Shown: positions 9,938 to 19,049, counted from the first letter of the stretch. The stretch: DNA of 32,884 bases from Comamonas sp. lk (GCA_945865425.1 CAMBFN010000007.1:1-32884), one strand, 5' to 3'. Numbers and translations: made by a program. The notes: generated by a model not told the origin, from the letters alone.

Positions 9938-10429
9938 TCACACGCGCAACACCCGCTCACCGCGTCCTATGCCACTGGCACCCGTACGCACCGTCTCCAA
10001 AATCGCATCCGTCTCGATAGCCTGCAAAAACGCATCATTTTTTGCCTGGTCGCCGGTCAACTCTATGGTGTAGCTTTTATCCGTCACGTCGATGACCCGG
10101 CCGCGGAAAATATCTGCCATACGCTTCATTTCCTCGCGCTCTTTACCCACAGCGCGCACTTTGACGATCATGAGTTCGCGCTCGATGTACGCGCCTTCGG
10201 TCAAATCCACCACCTTGACTACTTCAATCAGGCGGTTCAAATGTTTGGTGATCTGCTCAATCACGTCATCTGAACCATTGGTCTGCAAGGTCATGCGCGA
10301 CAAACTGGGGTCTTCAGTGGGTGCCACCGTTAATGACTCAATGTTGTACCCACGCGCAGAAAACAAACCGACCACGCGGGAAAGGGCGCCCGGTTCGTTT
10401 TCCAGCAAAACAGCGATGATGTGTTTCAT
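9938..10429 (-). CDS. ilvH: acetolactate synthase, small regulatory subunit
   Basis: Regulatory partner of IlvI that stimulates catalysis and carries valine feedback inhibition. It is 163 residues. The N-terminal ACT domain starts MKHIIAVLLENEPGALSRVVGLF, with GYNIESLTV typical of the valine-binding site. The C-terminal domain covers about residues 75-163. It lies 107 bases downstream of ilvI, an unusually wide gap for this pair, which could hold a leader structure. Confidence 0.96.
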   Translation of the reverse strand: MKHIIAVLLENEPGALSRVVGLFSARGYNIESLTVAPTEDPSLSRMTLQTNGSDDVIEQITKHLNRLIEVVKVVDLTEGAYIERELMIVKVRAVGKEREEMKRMADIFRGRVIDVTDKSYTIELTGDQAKNDAFLQAIETDAILETVRTGASGIGRGERVLRV

Positions 10430-10536
10430 AAAAATAAACGCCTCTTTTCACCGCCCTCCCCCGCGCGCGGTAACGCACAGGCTTGGCAAGCAATAGATTT
10501 GTCAGTCAATGGTTAATTAAATGCCATCCTTGGCGC

Positions 10537-12324
10537 CTACAGGTCTTCAGAACCCAGCAGCATTTCGGTAATGCCCTTGCCCGCTTGAACCATGGGGAAG
10601 ACGTTTTCGGTCGGGTCGGTACGAAAATCCATGAACACAGTGCGATCCTTCAGGCGCCGTGCCTCGCGCAAAGCAGGCTCCACGTCTTGTGGGCGCTCAA
10701 TCAGCATCCCCACATGACCGTAGGCCTCGGCAAGTTTCACGAAATTGGGCAGGGCATCCATATAGCTATGGCTATAGCGGCCTTCATACTCCACCTCTTG
10801 CCACTGGCGCACCATACCTAAATAGCGGTTGTTCAAAGAGACGATTTTGATAGGCGTGTTGTATTGCAAACAGGTTGAAAGCTCCTGAATACACATCTGC
10901 ACCGAGCCCTCACCCGTAATACAAAACACCTCGCTCTCGGGTTTGGCCAGCTTAATGCCCATAGCGTAAGGAATACCCACTCCCATAGTGCCCAGACCAC
11001 CCGAATTAATCCAGCGCCGGGGCTGGTCAAAGCGGTAATACTGCGCCGCCCACATCTGGTGCTGCCCGACATCGGAGGTAATGTAGGTATCGCCATCCTT
11101 GGTCATATTCCACAGGGTCTCGACCACAAACTGAGGTTTGATCACATCGCCTTTGCCGTGGTCGTATTTCAAGCACTGGCGCGCGCGCCAGCCTTCAATC
11201 GTGTCCCACCACGCGCCCAGCGCGTTGGCCTCGGGCTTGAGCGTGCTCTCCCGAATCATTGCGATCAGTTCGTTCAACACTTCCTTGACATCACCAACGA
11301 TGGGGATGTCCACCTTCACGCGCTTGGAAATGCTGGATGGATCAATATCGATATGGATGATCTTGCGCTCGTTTTGCGCGAAATGCTTGGGGTTGCCGAT
11401 CACTCGGTCGTCAAAGCGAGCGCCAACTGCCAACAACACATCGCAGTTTTGCATAGCATTGTTCGCTTCAATCGTCCCATGCATCCCCAGCATGCCCAGA
11501 AACTTACGGTCCGACGCCGGGTAAGCGCCCAAACCCATCAGGGTATTGGTGCAAGGGTAGCCCAGCATATCTACCAGGGTTCGCAATTGGACCGAGGCAT
11601 CACTGAGCAACACGCCGCCGCCAGTGTAAATATAGGGACGCTTGGCCGCGATTAAGAGCTGCAAGGCTTTACGTATCTGCCCGCCGTGGCCCTTTCGCAC
11701 CGGGTTATAGGAGCGCATTTCTACACTGGCCGGGTAGCCTTTGTAGGGAACTTTTTTGAAGGACACATCCTTGGGAATATCGACCACGACCGGGCCGGGA
11801 CGGCCACTGCGCGCAATATGAAAAGCCTTTTTCATGACGTCAGCCATATCGCGGGCATCTTTGACCAAAAAATTGTGCTTCACAATGGGGCGTGTGATGC
11901 CCACGGTATCGCACTCCTGGAAAGCGTCCAGACCGATGGCATGGGTTGGCACCTGGCCGGTGATGATTACCATCGGAATACTGTCCATGTAGGCGGTGGC
12001 AATGCCAGTGACCGCATTGGTGACGCCCGGCCCAGACGTCACCAAAGCCACGCCGACCTCACCGGTCGCTCTGGCATAGCCGTCAGCGGCGTGCACCGCC
12101 GCCTGCTCATGACGCACTAGCACGTGTTGAATCGTGTTTTGCTTGTAAAACGCGTCGTAAATATGAAGTACCGCGCCGCCCGGATAGCCCCAAATGTACT
12201 GGACATTCTCGGCCTGAAGGGCCTTGATCAAAATCTCAGCGCCGCGCAATTCAGGGACGATAGCGGATTTAGGATTCGCTGCGGCAGCGGCAGCAGAGGC
12301 CAATTCGGCCTTGGATATTTCCAT
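10537..12324 (-). CDS. ilvI: acetolactate synthase, large catalytic subunit
   Basis: Thiamine diphosphate enzyme condensing pyruvate with pyruvate or 2-ketobutyrate, the first common step to valine, leucine and isoleucine. It is 595 residues from the ATG at 12324, which has AAAGG upstream and is preferred to an in-frame GTG at 12357. Domains in order are the N-terminal Pyr domain with the catalytic glutamate region (LVRHEQAAVHAADGYARA), the central FAD-binding domain, and the C-terminal PP domain. The PP-domain metal-binding motif reads GEG...NN rather than the more usual GDG...NN. A 15-residue Ala-rich N-terminal extension precedes the Pyr domain. ilvB is an equally used name. Confidence 0.96.
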   Translation of the reverse strand: MEISKAELASAAAAAANPKSAIVPELRGAEILIKALQAENVQYIWGYPGGAVLHIYDAFYKQNTIQHVLVRHEQAAVHAADGYARATGEVGVALVTSGPGVTNAVTGIATAYMDSIPMVIITGQVPTHAIGLDAFQECDTVGITRPIVKHNFLVKDARDMADVMKKAFHIARSGRPGPVVVDIPKDVSFKKVPYKGYPASVEMRSYNPVRKGHGGQIRKALQLLIAAKRPYIYTGGGVLLSDASVQLRTLVDMLGYPCTNTLMGLGAYPASDRKFLGMLGMHGTIEANNAMQNCDVLLAVGARFDDRVIGNPKHFAQNERKIIHIDIDPSSISKRVKVDIPIVGDVKEVLNELIAMIRESTLKPEANALGAWWDTIEGWRARQCLKYDHGKGDVIKPQFVVETLWNMTKDGDTYITSDVGQHQMWAAQYYRFDQPRRWINSGGLGTMGVGIPYAMGIKLAKPESEVFCITGEGSVQMCIQELSTCLQYNTPIKIVSLNNRYLGMVRQWQEVEYEGRYSHSYMDALPNFVKLAEAYGHVGMLIERPQDVEPALREARRLKDRTVFMDFRTDPTENVFPMVQAGKGITEMLLGSEDL

Positions 12325-12473
12325 GATGAACCTTTGCGAATTTCTCTGACGAAACACCTTGGGTGCCCCTTCGTAAACACTTTTGGTGCCTCGTCGGGAC
12401 TTAAGATTTTGACCATGGACGCATTGAATGCTGCGCCGGACCAGAACCCGTTTGCTTTTTGAACGAAAGACGC

Positions 12474-12482
12474 ATTATGGCA
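12474..12482 (-). promoter_or_regulatory. possible extended -10 promoter for ilvI
   Basis: On the minus strand TGC is followed by CATAAT, an extended -10 arrangement. Initiation near 12467 would give a leader of about 140 bases before ilvI. No branched-chain-rich leader peptide is evident in that leader, so classical ilv attenuation is not supported. No clear -35. Confidence 0.25.
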
Positions 12483-12614
12483 TCAATCATGAGTCGCACT
12501 GGGCCGACAAATCCAGAGCACTGCCGCGGTGCGATAATTTGCGTACGCTTATGAGATTTACCTGCAAGCAAACGACCCCACCAGCGCCTTGCTGGCGCTC
12601 GCATTGGAGGTCTT

Positions 12615-13181
12615 TTGGCAACTGAACGCGAGCTCGATGCGTTCTTACGTGGCGTTGAGAAGCGGGCGTTTAAGCGGACTTTTTACCATGTACGCAACGA
12701 AGAGTCCGCGCTCGATATCGTGCAGGACAGCATGATGAAACTTGCCGAGCACTATGGGCACAAATTGTCTGAGGAACTGCCCATGCTGTTCCAGCGGATT
12801 CTGAGCAATGCCACCTTGGACTGGTTCCGCCGCCAAAAGACCCGTAACGCGCTTTTCACCCCCTTAGGCGACTTTGACAGCACAATGGGCGACGGCGAAT
12901 TCGACGTTTTGGAGGCTTTGCTCTCAAATTCTTACAATCCCCATCAGGAAAGCAGCCAGTCACAGGCCGAGCGCGCCCAAACTTTGCACGCGATAGAGTT
13001 GGAGATTCAAAATCTACCCACACGTCAACGGGAGGCCTTCCTGATGCGTTACTGGGAGGAACTGGATCTGGCGGAAACCGCCTCCGCCATGGGTTGCTCT
13101 CAGGGGAGCGTCAAGACGCACTGTTCCCGGGCAGTACGTGCATTGGCTAAAGCTTTACGATTAAAGGGGATTAATCCATGA
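12615..13181 (+). CDS. ECF-type RNA polymerase sigma factor
   Basis: 188-residue sigma-70 family protein with only regions 2 and 4, the group 4 (ECF) layout. Region 2 covers about residues 15-75, including ALDIVQDSMMKLAEHY and a D-W-F-R-R-Q segment. Region 4 covers about 130-180, with LPTRQREAFLMRYWEELDL and a helix-turn-helix containing GCSQGSVKTHCSRA. The start is a TTG preceded by GGAGG with only 4 bases between, so initiation may be weak. It overlaps the next gene by ATGA, a classic sigma/anti-sigma coupling. It diverges from ilvI. Its regulon cannot be read from the sequence. Confidence 0.9.
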   Translation: MATERELDAFLRGVEKRAFKRTFYHVRNEESALDIVQDSMMKLAEHYGHKLSEELPMLFQRILSNATLDWFRRQKTRNALFTPLGDFDSTMGDGEFDVLEALLSNSYNPHQESSQSQAERAQTLHAIELEIQNLPTRQREAFLMRYWEELDLAETASAMGCSQGSVKTHCSRAVRALAKALRLKGINP

Positions 13182-13612
13182 AAATATTCACTGAGTCGAC
13201 CAATACCGTTGGCCCTACCGAGGCGCACTTCGGCGCCCGGATCGCCGCTCGCCTGGAGGAGGGTTCGCTGGATCTACCCCGCAGTATCAGCGAACGTCTG
13301 CGTGCGGGTCGGATGCAAGCGCTAGCAAAACGTCGCATCACCGAGATCCAGTTAGCGCCTGCGCTAGCCGGTGCGCAAAATACGACAGGATCCAAGCGCG
13401 CACACCCGCCGGGTTTTTGGACCCGTGCCTCCGCCCTTTTGCCATTTCTGGCCCTGGTCCTGGGTTTAGTGACTATCGCAGCGCTGCAAGATCAGGAACG
13501 GGCCTACGAATTGGCTGAGGTCGATGCAGAGTTGCTCACAGCCGATTTGCCGCCGACCGCCTACACCGATCCCGGCTTTTTGCAGTACCTGAAAAAGGCT
13601 GCGCAGGAATAG
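13178..13612 (+). CDS. DUF3619 family protein, likely membrane anti-sigma-like
   Basis: 144-residue protein of unknown function resembling DUF3619. Residues 1-84 are polar, with a helical R-I-A-A-R-L region. One hydrophobic segment lies at about 86-104 (LLPFLALVLGLVTIAAL). The last 40 residues are acidic and would face the periplasm. A cytoplasmic N-terminus plus one membrane span directly after an ECF sigma gene, with a 4-base overlap, is the layout of an anti-sigma factor. No zinc-binding HxxxCxxC motif is present, so if it is an anti-sigma it is not a ZAS-type one. The role is inferred from topology and context. Confidence 0.8.
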   Translation: MKIFTESTNTVGPTEAHFGARIAARLEEGSLDLPRSISERLRAGRMQALAKRRITEIQLAPALAGAQNTTGSKRAHPPGFWTRASALLPFLALVLGLVTIAALQDQERAYELAEVDAELLTADLPPTAYTDPGFLQYLKKAAQE

Positions 13613-13633
13613 AATCGGGGACTAAACGTCCCC

Positions 13634-14263
13634 ATGCACTTTTTGGCACACTTTAAATCTTCATTGCTGGCTCGGCTAGGCGCCTATGCGCTGATTTTGC
13701 TTACAGGCCTAGCTGCCGCACAAGCTGTAAACAATGGGGCAGTGGTTAGCGGAACGGTCATTACTGACTCAGAACCGCTCTGGGAACAGCTTAGTGCCGA
13801 TGAGCAACAGTCACTCCTGCCGCTGGCTTCGATTTGGAGCAGTCTTTCCCAAGCCCACCGGCGCAAATGGCTGGCACTGGCCAAAAATTATGCCGCTATG
13901 GGCGAAGCGGACAGAGAAAAGTTGCAAAGCCGGATGGCCGAATGGTCCTCCTTGAAGCCCAAAGAGAGGGAACAGGCCCGCTTGAATTTTGCGCAGACCA
14001 AGAAGCTTCCGCCCGATGCCCGCGCAGCCACTTGGGAAGCTTACCAAGCACTTTCCGAAGAGGAACGGCGCGTTTTGCTGGACAAGGCCCCGAAAAAGCC
14101 TAGCGGCGCGGCTATTGCGGCCAAGCCTGTCGCACCTCGCAAAATGGCAGAAGTACCGGTGACCCGCAAAACTCCCGAGCAGGTGAAGGCTTCGTCCAAT
14201 CCGCGGCCCGCGATTGACCGCTACACCTTGCTTCCAAAAAAGGACAGCGCGGCGTCGAACTAA
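13634..14263 (+). CDS. DUF3106 domain exported protein
   Basis: 209-residue protein with an N-terminal signal-type segment (about residues 13-30, LGAYALILLTGLAAAQA). The mature part is rich in helix-forming, charged residues with recurring W-x-x-L and L-x-x-x-x-R-x-x-W patterns (SLSQAHRRKWLALAKNY, then a W-S-S-L-K-P-K-E-R-E block), typical of DUF3106. The C-terminus is basic and Pro/Ala-rich. It follows DUF3619 by 21 bases and is probably in the same operon. The function is unknown. A periplasmic partner or target of the sigma/DUF3619 pair is a reasonable inference. Confidence 0.82.
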   Translation: MHFLAHFKSSLLARLGAYALILLTGLAAAQAVNNGAVVSGTVITDSEPLWEQLSADEQQSLLPLASIWSSLSQAHRRKWLALAKNYAAMGEADREKLQSRMAEWSSLKPKEREQARLNFAQTKKLPPDARAATWEAYQALSEEERRVLLDKAPKKPSGAAIAAKPVAPRKMAEVPVTRKTPEQVKASSNPRPAIDRYTLLPKKDSAASN

Positions 14264-14377
14264 TGCTTTTGCAGCGCATGCCTGCATAGCGCGGCGTCCA
14301 CGCGACACCAGCAAAATACGCAGATTTCAAGCAATGCCTTTAACAAGACCTGGTCTTACCCCTTTAGCACCCACCTG

Positions 14378-14914
14378 ATGTCTGACCCTACTACCCTGGA
14401 AAACCCTGCCGACCCGACGCCCGGCCTGTGGCGGCGCATGGCTTGCTGGTTCTACGAAGGCATGCTGCTTTTTGGTGTCGTGTTTATCGCAGGCTACCTG
14501 TTTGGCACACTGACCCAGACGCGCAATGCGATGGACAACCGGACCGCTCTACAGGGTTTTTTATTTTTGGCCCTGAGTGCCTACTTCGTCATTTTCTGGA
14601 CCCGCGGGCAAACACTGGCCATGAAGACTTGGCATATCCGGGTCGTCGATGCGCAGGGCGTACTGATTTCCCGCCGTCGGGCCTTACTGCGTTATGCGCT
14701 GTCCTGGGTGTGGGTACTGCCGCCTTTGGCCCTGGCCTGGGCAGCGGCTTTGCCAGCGGGCGCGCAAGTACTGGTATTTCTGCTCTGGGTTACAGCCTGG
14801 GCCGGTAGCAGCGGGCTGGCGCCACAAAGGCAATTTTGGCATGACATACTAGCCGGCACACGGCTGGTTCATTACCAGCCGCCTGAGCCAGCAGGCAAGG
14901 GCTTAAGTCGTTAA
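14378..14914 (+). CDS. RDD family membrane protein
   Basis: 178-residue integral membrane protein. The N-terminal RDD-type start (G-L-W-R-R-M-A-C-W-F-Y-E) is followed by membrane segments at about 25-45 and 58-75. A conserved loop G-Q-T-L-A-M-K-T-W-H-I-R-V-V-D precedes further hydrophobic segments at about 105-150. RDD proteins are poorly understood; some are linked to ion transport. The gap of 114 bases from DUF3106 leaves it unclear whether it is part of that operon. It converges on the PII gene with a 22-base gap. Confidence 0.88.
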   Translation: MSDPTTLENPADPTPGLWRRMACWFYEGMLLFGVVFIAGYLFGTLTQTRNAMDNRTALQGFLFLALSAYFVIFWTRGQTLAMKTWHIRVVDAQGVLISRRRALLRYALSWVWVLPPLALAWAAALPAGAQVLVFLLWVTAWAGSSGLAPQRQFWHDILAGTRLVHYQPPEPAGKGLSR

Positions 14915-14936
14915 GCCCGTTCGAATACAAACCTGA

Positions 14937-15290
<354 letters not shown>

Positions 15291-15303
15291 TTAAAAAGCG
15301 GAT

Positions 15304-16980
15304 TCATGCGCGAAAGCGATTGGTAATAGGATAACGCCAATCTTTACCGAAGCTGCGGTGACTGACCCGAATTCCCGGAGGCGCCTGGCGGCGCTTGTAT
15401 TCGTTAATCTGAATCAGCCGGGTAACGCGCTCCACGTCGGTAGCGCTGTAGCCAGCGGCCACGATGTCGGCGATGCTTTGGTCGTTCTCCATATAGCGCT
15501 CAATAATGGCGTCCAACACTTCGTAGGGCGGCAAGCTGTCCTGGTCGGTTTGTTCGGGTCTTAGCTCGGCACTCGGTGGCCTGGTGATGATACGTTCGGG
15601 AATAGGCTCCTGGCCCGTGCCGTAGGGGTCATGTCGATTGCGCCAGCGCGCCATGGCGAAGACTCTCATCTTGGGCAAGTCCTTGATCACGGCAAAACCT
15701 CCGGCCATATCTCCGTACAGTGTGCAATAGCCGGTGGCCATTTCGGACTTGTTACCCGTGGTCAGCACCATGGAGCCAAACTTATTGCTCAAGGCCATCA
15801 GCAAGGTACCGCGTATGCGGGCCTGGATGTTTTCTTCGGTGCTATCTTCAGCACGGTCTAAGAATTCGCCAGCTAGCGAAGCTTTGAAGGCCTCAAACTC
15901 TGGTCGTATGGAAATTTCGTCGTATCGCACGCCCATGCGAGCAGCCATGTCGCGCGCATCTAACCAGCTGATGTCCGCGGTATAGGGCGAGGGCATCATG
16001 ACCGCACGCACCCTATCGGCACCCAGTGCATCGACCGCAATAGCCAGTACCAGCGCCGAGTCGATCCCGCCCGACAGGCCCAGCAAAACGCCAGGGAAAC
16101 GGTTTTTTCCGACGTAATCGCGAACGCCCAAAACCAATGCATCCCACAAATCGGCCTCTTGCGACCGCTGCGACTCGGTGGTAGCTGTCCAAGCAGAAGG
16201 TGGCGCAATAGACTCGAGTGCGCAAGCGAACAAGGATTCCTGGAAACTGGCGGCCCGGCCTTGTACCTGACCGAGTGCGTCCAATACAAATGAACGCCCC
16301 TCAAACACCAGTTCATCCTGTCCGCCCACCAGATGCGCATAGACCAGCGGCAAATCGGTGGAGCGGCAGCGCTCGGCCATGGCCCGTTCACGCTGATAGC
16401 CCTTGCCCAAATGAAAGGGCGAGGCATTAATCACGGCCAGAAGCTGCGCCCCCGCCGCCTTGGCCGCTAGGGCTGGGCCTTCGAACCAGGCGTCTTCACA
16501 AATCAGCAGGCCTACACGCACCAAAGCATGCGAAGGACCGGCCTCAAACACACAGGTCTTGCTGCCGGGAGCAAAGTAACGGCGCTCGTCAAACACTTGG
16601 TAGTTGGGTAGCTCCTGCTTGGCATAGGTGGCCACCACCTGCCCCTCACGCAACACGCTAGCGCAGTTAAAACGCTGGGTGATGGAAACTGCCGTGCCCC
16701 GCTGGTCGGCGCCTTGAGGATGCCCCACTACCACACACATGTCTTGAAGACCCGCTAACTGTGCGGCCAGCGATTTCAAGGCATCATCGCAGGCCAACAT
16801 AAATGCGGGGCGCAAATACAGGTCTTCGGCGGCATAGCCGCACAGCGACAATTCGGGCGTCAGCAATAAACGGGCGCCTTGCGCATGGGCCTGATGTGCC
16901 GCGTCGAGTATTTTTTGCGCGTTGCCGCCAAGGTCACCTACGATGAAATTGAGTTGGGCAACGCAAATTTTGAGAGTCAT
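15304..16980 (-). CDS. nadE: glutamine-dependent NAD+ synthetase
   Basis: Last step of NAD+ synthesis: amidates nicotinic acid adenine dinucleotide using ammonia released from glutamine. The 558-residue chain has an N-terminal nitrilase-type glutaminase with the Glu-Lys-Cys triad at E43 (TPELSLCG), K121 (YAKQELPNY) and C161 (LLICEDAW). The C-terminal synthetase has the P-loop SGGIDS at 303-308. The in-chain glutaminase distinguishes it from the short ammonia-only enzyme of E. coli. The ATG at 16980 starts the family's usual L-K-I-C-V-A-Q-L-N strand. It diverges from the acyltransferase gene at 17054, leaving 73 bases for two promoters. Confidence 0.96.
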   Translation of the reverse strand: MTLKICVAQLNFIVGDLGGNAQKILDAAHQAHAQGARLLLTPELSLCGYAAEDLYLRPAFMLACDDALKSLAAQLAGLQDMCVVVGHPQGADQRGTAVSITQRFNCASVLREGQVVATYAKQELPNYQVFDERRYFAPGSKTCVFEAGPSHALVRVGLLICEDAWFEGPALAAKAAGAQLLAVINASPFHLGKGYQRERAMAERCRSTDLPLVYAHLVGGQDELVFEGRSFVLDALGQVQGRAASFQESLFACALESIAPPSAWTATTESQRSQEADLWDALVLGVRDYVGKNRFPGVLLGLSGGIDSALVLAIAVDALGADRVRAVMMPSPYTADISWLDARDMAARMGVRYDEISIRPEFEAFKASLAGEFLDRAEDSTEENIQARIRGTLLMALSNKFGSMVLTTGNKSEMATGYCTLYGDMAGGFAVIKDLPKMRVFAMARWRNRHDPYGTGQEPIPERIITRPPSAELRPEQTDQDSLPPYEVLDAIIERYMENDQSIADIVAAGYSATDVERVTRLIQINEYKRRQAPPGIRVSHRSFGKDWRYPITNRFRA

Positions 16981-17053
16981 GTACGAATGCTTATGAAAAC
17001 AGCGGCACGGCCCGGGCCATCAGGCGCCGTCCCGGCCTTCCTTAGGGGTCTGC

Positions 17054-18244
17054 ATGGGCCGCAATGATTATGTCACCCGGGTGCACGAGTCCGTCTGCGC
17101 CATCGACGCCGCGCTCTGGGATGCCTTGTTGGCCGATCACGCCGATGCCAGCCCATTTATGCGCCACGCCTACCTCGCAGCGTTGGAGCGAAGCGCCAGC
17201 GCCTGCCCGGCCACCGGATGGCAGCCGGTTTGCATCAGCTTGGAGAGCGACGGCGCCTTGCTTGGCGCCTGCATGGTTTACGAAAAAGACCATTCCTATG
17301 GCGAATATGTGTTTGACTGGGCCTGGGCCAATGCCTATCAACAGCACGGGCTGGCCTACTACCCCAAAGCCACGGTAGCGGTACCCTTCACGCCGGTCCC
17401 CGGGGCGCGTTTGCTGGCCAGCGATGCGGCAGCGCGACAAGCACTCATTGCAGCTTTGATAGCCTACAGCCAGGATAGGGGGATGTCCTCGCTGCATTTG
17501 TTATTCGTTTCTCCACAGGATGCCCAAGCCTGCGCAGATAGCGGCATGATGCTGCGCCACACGGTGCAATTCCACTGGACCAATACCAGGCCCGGATTCG
17601 CCAACTTTGACGCTTTTTTGGCCAGCCTGGCACAGGACAAGCGAAAAAAAATCCGCCAGGAACGACGCAAAGTGCTCGACGCCGGCGTGCAATTTCGCTG
17701 GGCCCAGGGGTCCGACATCCGTGATGCCGACTGGGATTTTTTCTATCGCTGCTACGAGCTTACCTACTTGGAACACGGCAATGCGCCCTACCTTAGCCGC
17801 GCTTTCTTTACCGCTATGCAGCGTGATATGCCGGAAAACTGGCTATTGTTTATAGCCGAGCGCGCAGGCCAGCCTATCGCAAGCAGCCTGATCGGGCTGA
17901 GCAGCGCCAATTCGGATGACGCCCAGCCGCGCGTCGCCTATGGGCGCTACTGGGGAGCGCTGGAGCGCGTGGATTGCTTGCACTTCGAGGCCTGCTATTA
18001 CCAGCCCCTGCAATGGTGCATAGACCACGGCTACGCGCGATTTGAAGGCGGCGCGCAGGGCGAACACAAAATGGCGCGCGCCCTGATGCCGGTGAAAACT
18101 AGCAGTGCCCATTGGCTGGCGCACCCGGCATTTGCCGATGCCGTAGCACGCTTTTTAGAACGCGAAGGTGAGGGCATTCAACAGTACATGGGGCAGCTGC
18201 AACAGCGATCGCCATTTAAGGGCATGCCCGCAGAACCTCAATAA
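17054..18244 (+). CDS. COG3146/DUF482-type acyltransferase (GNAT/FemAB-like)
   Basis: 396-residue cytoplasmic protein matching the family often labelled 'peptidogalycan biosynthesis protein' or GNAT N-acetyltransferase. Family signs are SPFMRHAYLAALE near the N-terminus, YGEYVFDWAWANAYQQHG, a basic KRKKIRQERRKV stretch (about 195-206) and the C-terminal FEGGAQGEHKMARAL motif. AGGGG at 17044-17048 supports the ATG. Its substrate is not established to my knowledge; the fold suggests acyl or aminoacyl transfer. It lies between nadE and ppa without an operon partner. Confidence 0.85.
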   Translation: MGRNDYVTRVHESVCAIDAALWDALLADHADASPFMRHAYLAALERSASACPATGWQPVCISLESDGALLGACMVYEKDHSYGEYVFDWAWANAYQQHGLAYYPKATVAVPFTPVPGARLLASDAAARQALIAALIAYSQDRGMSSLHLLFVSPQDAQACADSGMMLRHTVQFHWTNTRPGFANFDAFLASLAQDKRKKIRQERRKVLDAGVQFRWAQGSDIRDADWDFFYRCYELTYLEHGNAPYLSRAFFTAMQRDMPENWLLFIAERAGQPIASSLIGLSSANSDDAQPRVAYGRYWGALERVDCLHFEACYYQPLQWCIDHGYARFEGGAQGEHKMARALMPVKTSSAHWLAHPAFADAVARFLEREGEGIQQYMGQLQQRSPFKGMPAEPQ

Positions 18245-18313
18245 GCAGTGGCATCGAACCAGCTACAAGCACTGCGAGACCCCAATCGGGCCACAGGATG
18301 CTCGCCTTGCTGC

Positions 18314-18853
18314 TTAAACGGCCTGCTCTTTTTGGTAACTGGCTATGCCTTCGGAAATTTCTTGGTGCGCTGCCTCGGGCCCTTCCCAGCCCAAAATTTT
18401 CACCCATTTGCCCTCCTCCAGGTCTTTGTAATGCTCAAAGAAATGGGCGATGGTTTTCAAGCGCAGCGGGTTCAGGTCAGCAGGCTTTTGCCATTGGGTA
18501 TAGAGCGACAAGATTTTATCGACAGGCACGGCCAGTACCTTGCCATCCATACCCGCCTCGTCTTCCATTTTTAGGATGCCGATGGCGCGGCAAGTTACCA
18601 CCACGCCCGGGATCAAGGGCACCGGCGTAATGACCAGCACATCGACCGGATCGCCATCGCCGGAGATGGTCTTGGGCACATAGCCGTAATTGGTCGGGTA
18701 GTGCATCGCCGTACTCATGAAGCGGTCCACAAAGATCGCCCCGGTTTCCTTGTTAACTTCGTATTTCACAGGGTCTGCGTTCATCGGTATTTCGATGATC
18801 ACATTGAATTCTTTGGGTGCGTTTTTTCCGGGGGTGACTTTGTCAAGGGACAT
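18314..18853 (-). CDS. ppa: soluble inorganic pyrophosphatase (family I)
   Basis: Mg2+-dependent cytoplasmic hydrolysis of pyrophosphate, pulling biosynthetic reactions forward. The 179-residue length is normal for bacterial family I. The substrate/metal signature [10 protein letters not shown] and the upstream YPTNYGYVP segment are both present, as is [17 protein letters not shown] near the N-terminus. It is divergent from hppA across 233 bases. The N-terminal MSLDKVTPG matches beta-proteobacterial Ppa, supporting the ATG at 18853. Confidence 0.96.
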   Translation of the reverse strand: MSLDKVTPGKNAPKEFNVIIEIPMNADPVKYEVNKETGAIFVDRFMSTAMHYPTNYGYVPKTISGDGDPVDVLVITPVPLIPGVVVTCRAIGILKMEDEAGMDGKVLAVPVDKILSLYTQWQKPADLNPLRLKTIAHFFEHYKDLEEGKWVKILGWEGPEAAHQEISEGIASYQKEQAV

Positions 18854-19019
18854 AAATAGCTCGTGAAGTGAAAGTGAGTGAAGACCGATATGTATCAGTA
18901 TTAACCCTGATTTTACTGACTTGGCCCTTGCGAAGCCCGATAAAGCGCACTTTTGCAGCTACAGTTGCGCGGGTTGGCCAATCAGCTTCCCGACTATTGC
19001 AGTTCGAGAGCATGAGGAA

Positions 19020-19049
19020 GCAACGCAGCGGGAGTACCGCCAGCGTTAC
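19020..19049 (+). other. imperfect hairpin in the hppA leader
   Basis: An outer stem pairs GCAACGC with GCGTTAC (one mismatch) around an inner GCGG/CCGC. It lies 38 bases before the hppA start codon with no T-run, so a leader structure is likelier than a terminator. Significance is unknown. Confidence 0.3.

Noticed and set aside
12325-12467. Classical branched-chain attenuator before ilvI
   Set aside because: Short open frames in the leader are not enriched in Ile, Leu or Val codons, and no terminator hairpin with a T-run precedes ilvI.
14345-14357. AAGACC-T-GGTCTT palindrome before the RDD gene
   Set aside because: The single-base spacer cannot form a hairpin. One 6-bp arm pair is expected by chance in a window this size, and there is no second copy nearby.
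18242-18317. TAAGCAG...CTGCTTA inverted repeat between the acyltransferase and ppa genes
   Set aside because: The arms are only 7 bp and about 60 bases apart, overlapping coding ends. This is consistent with chance.
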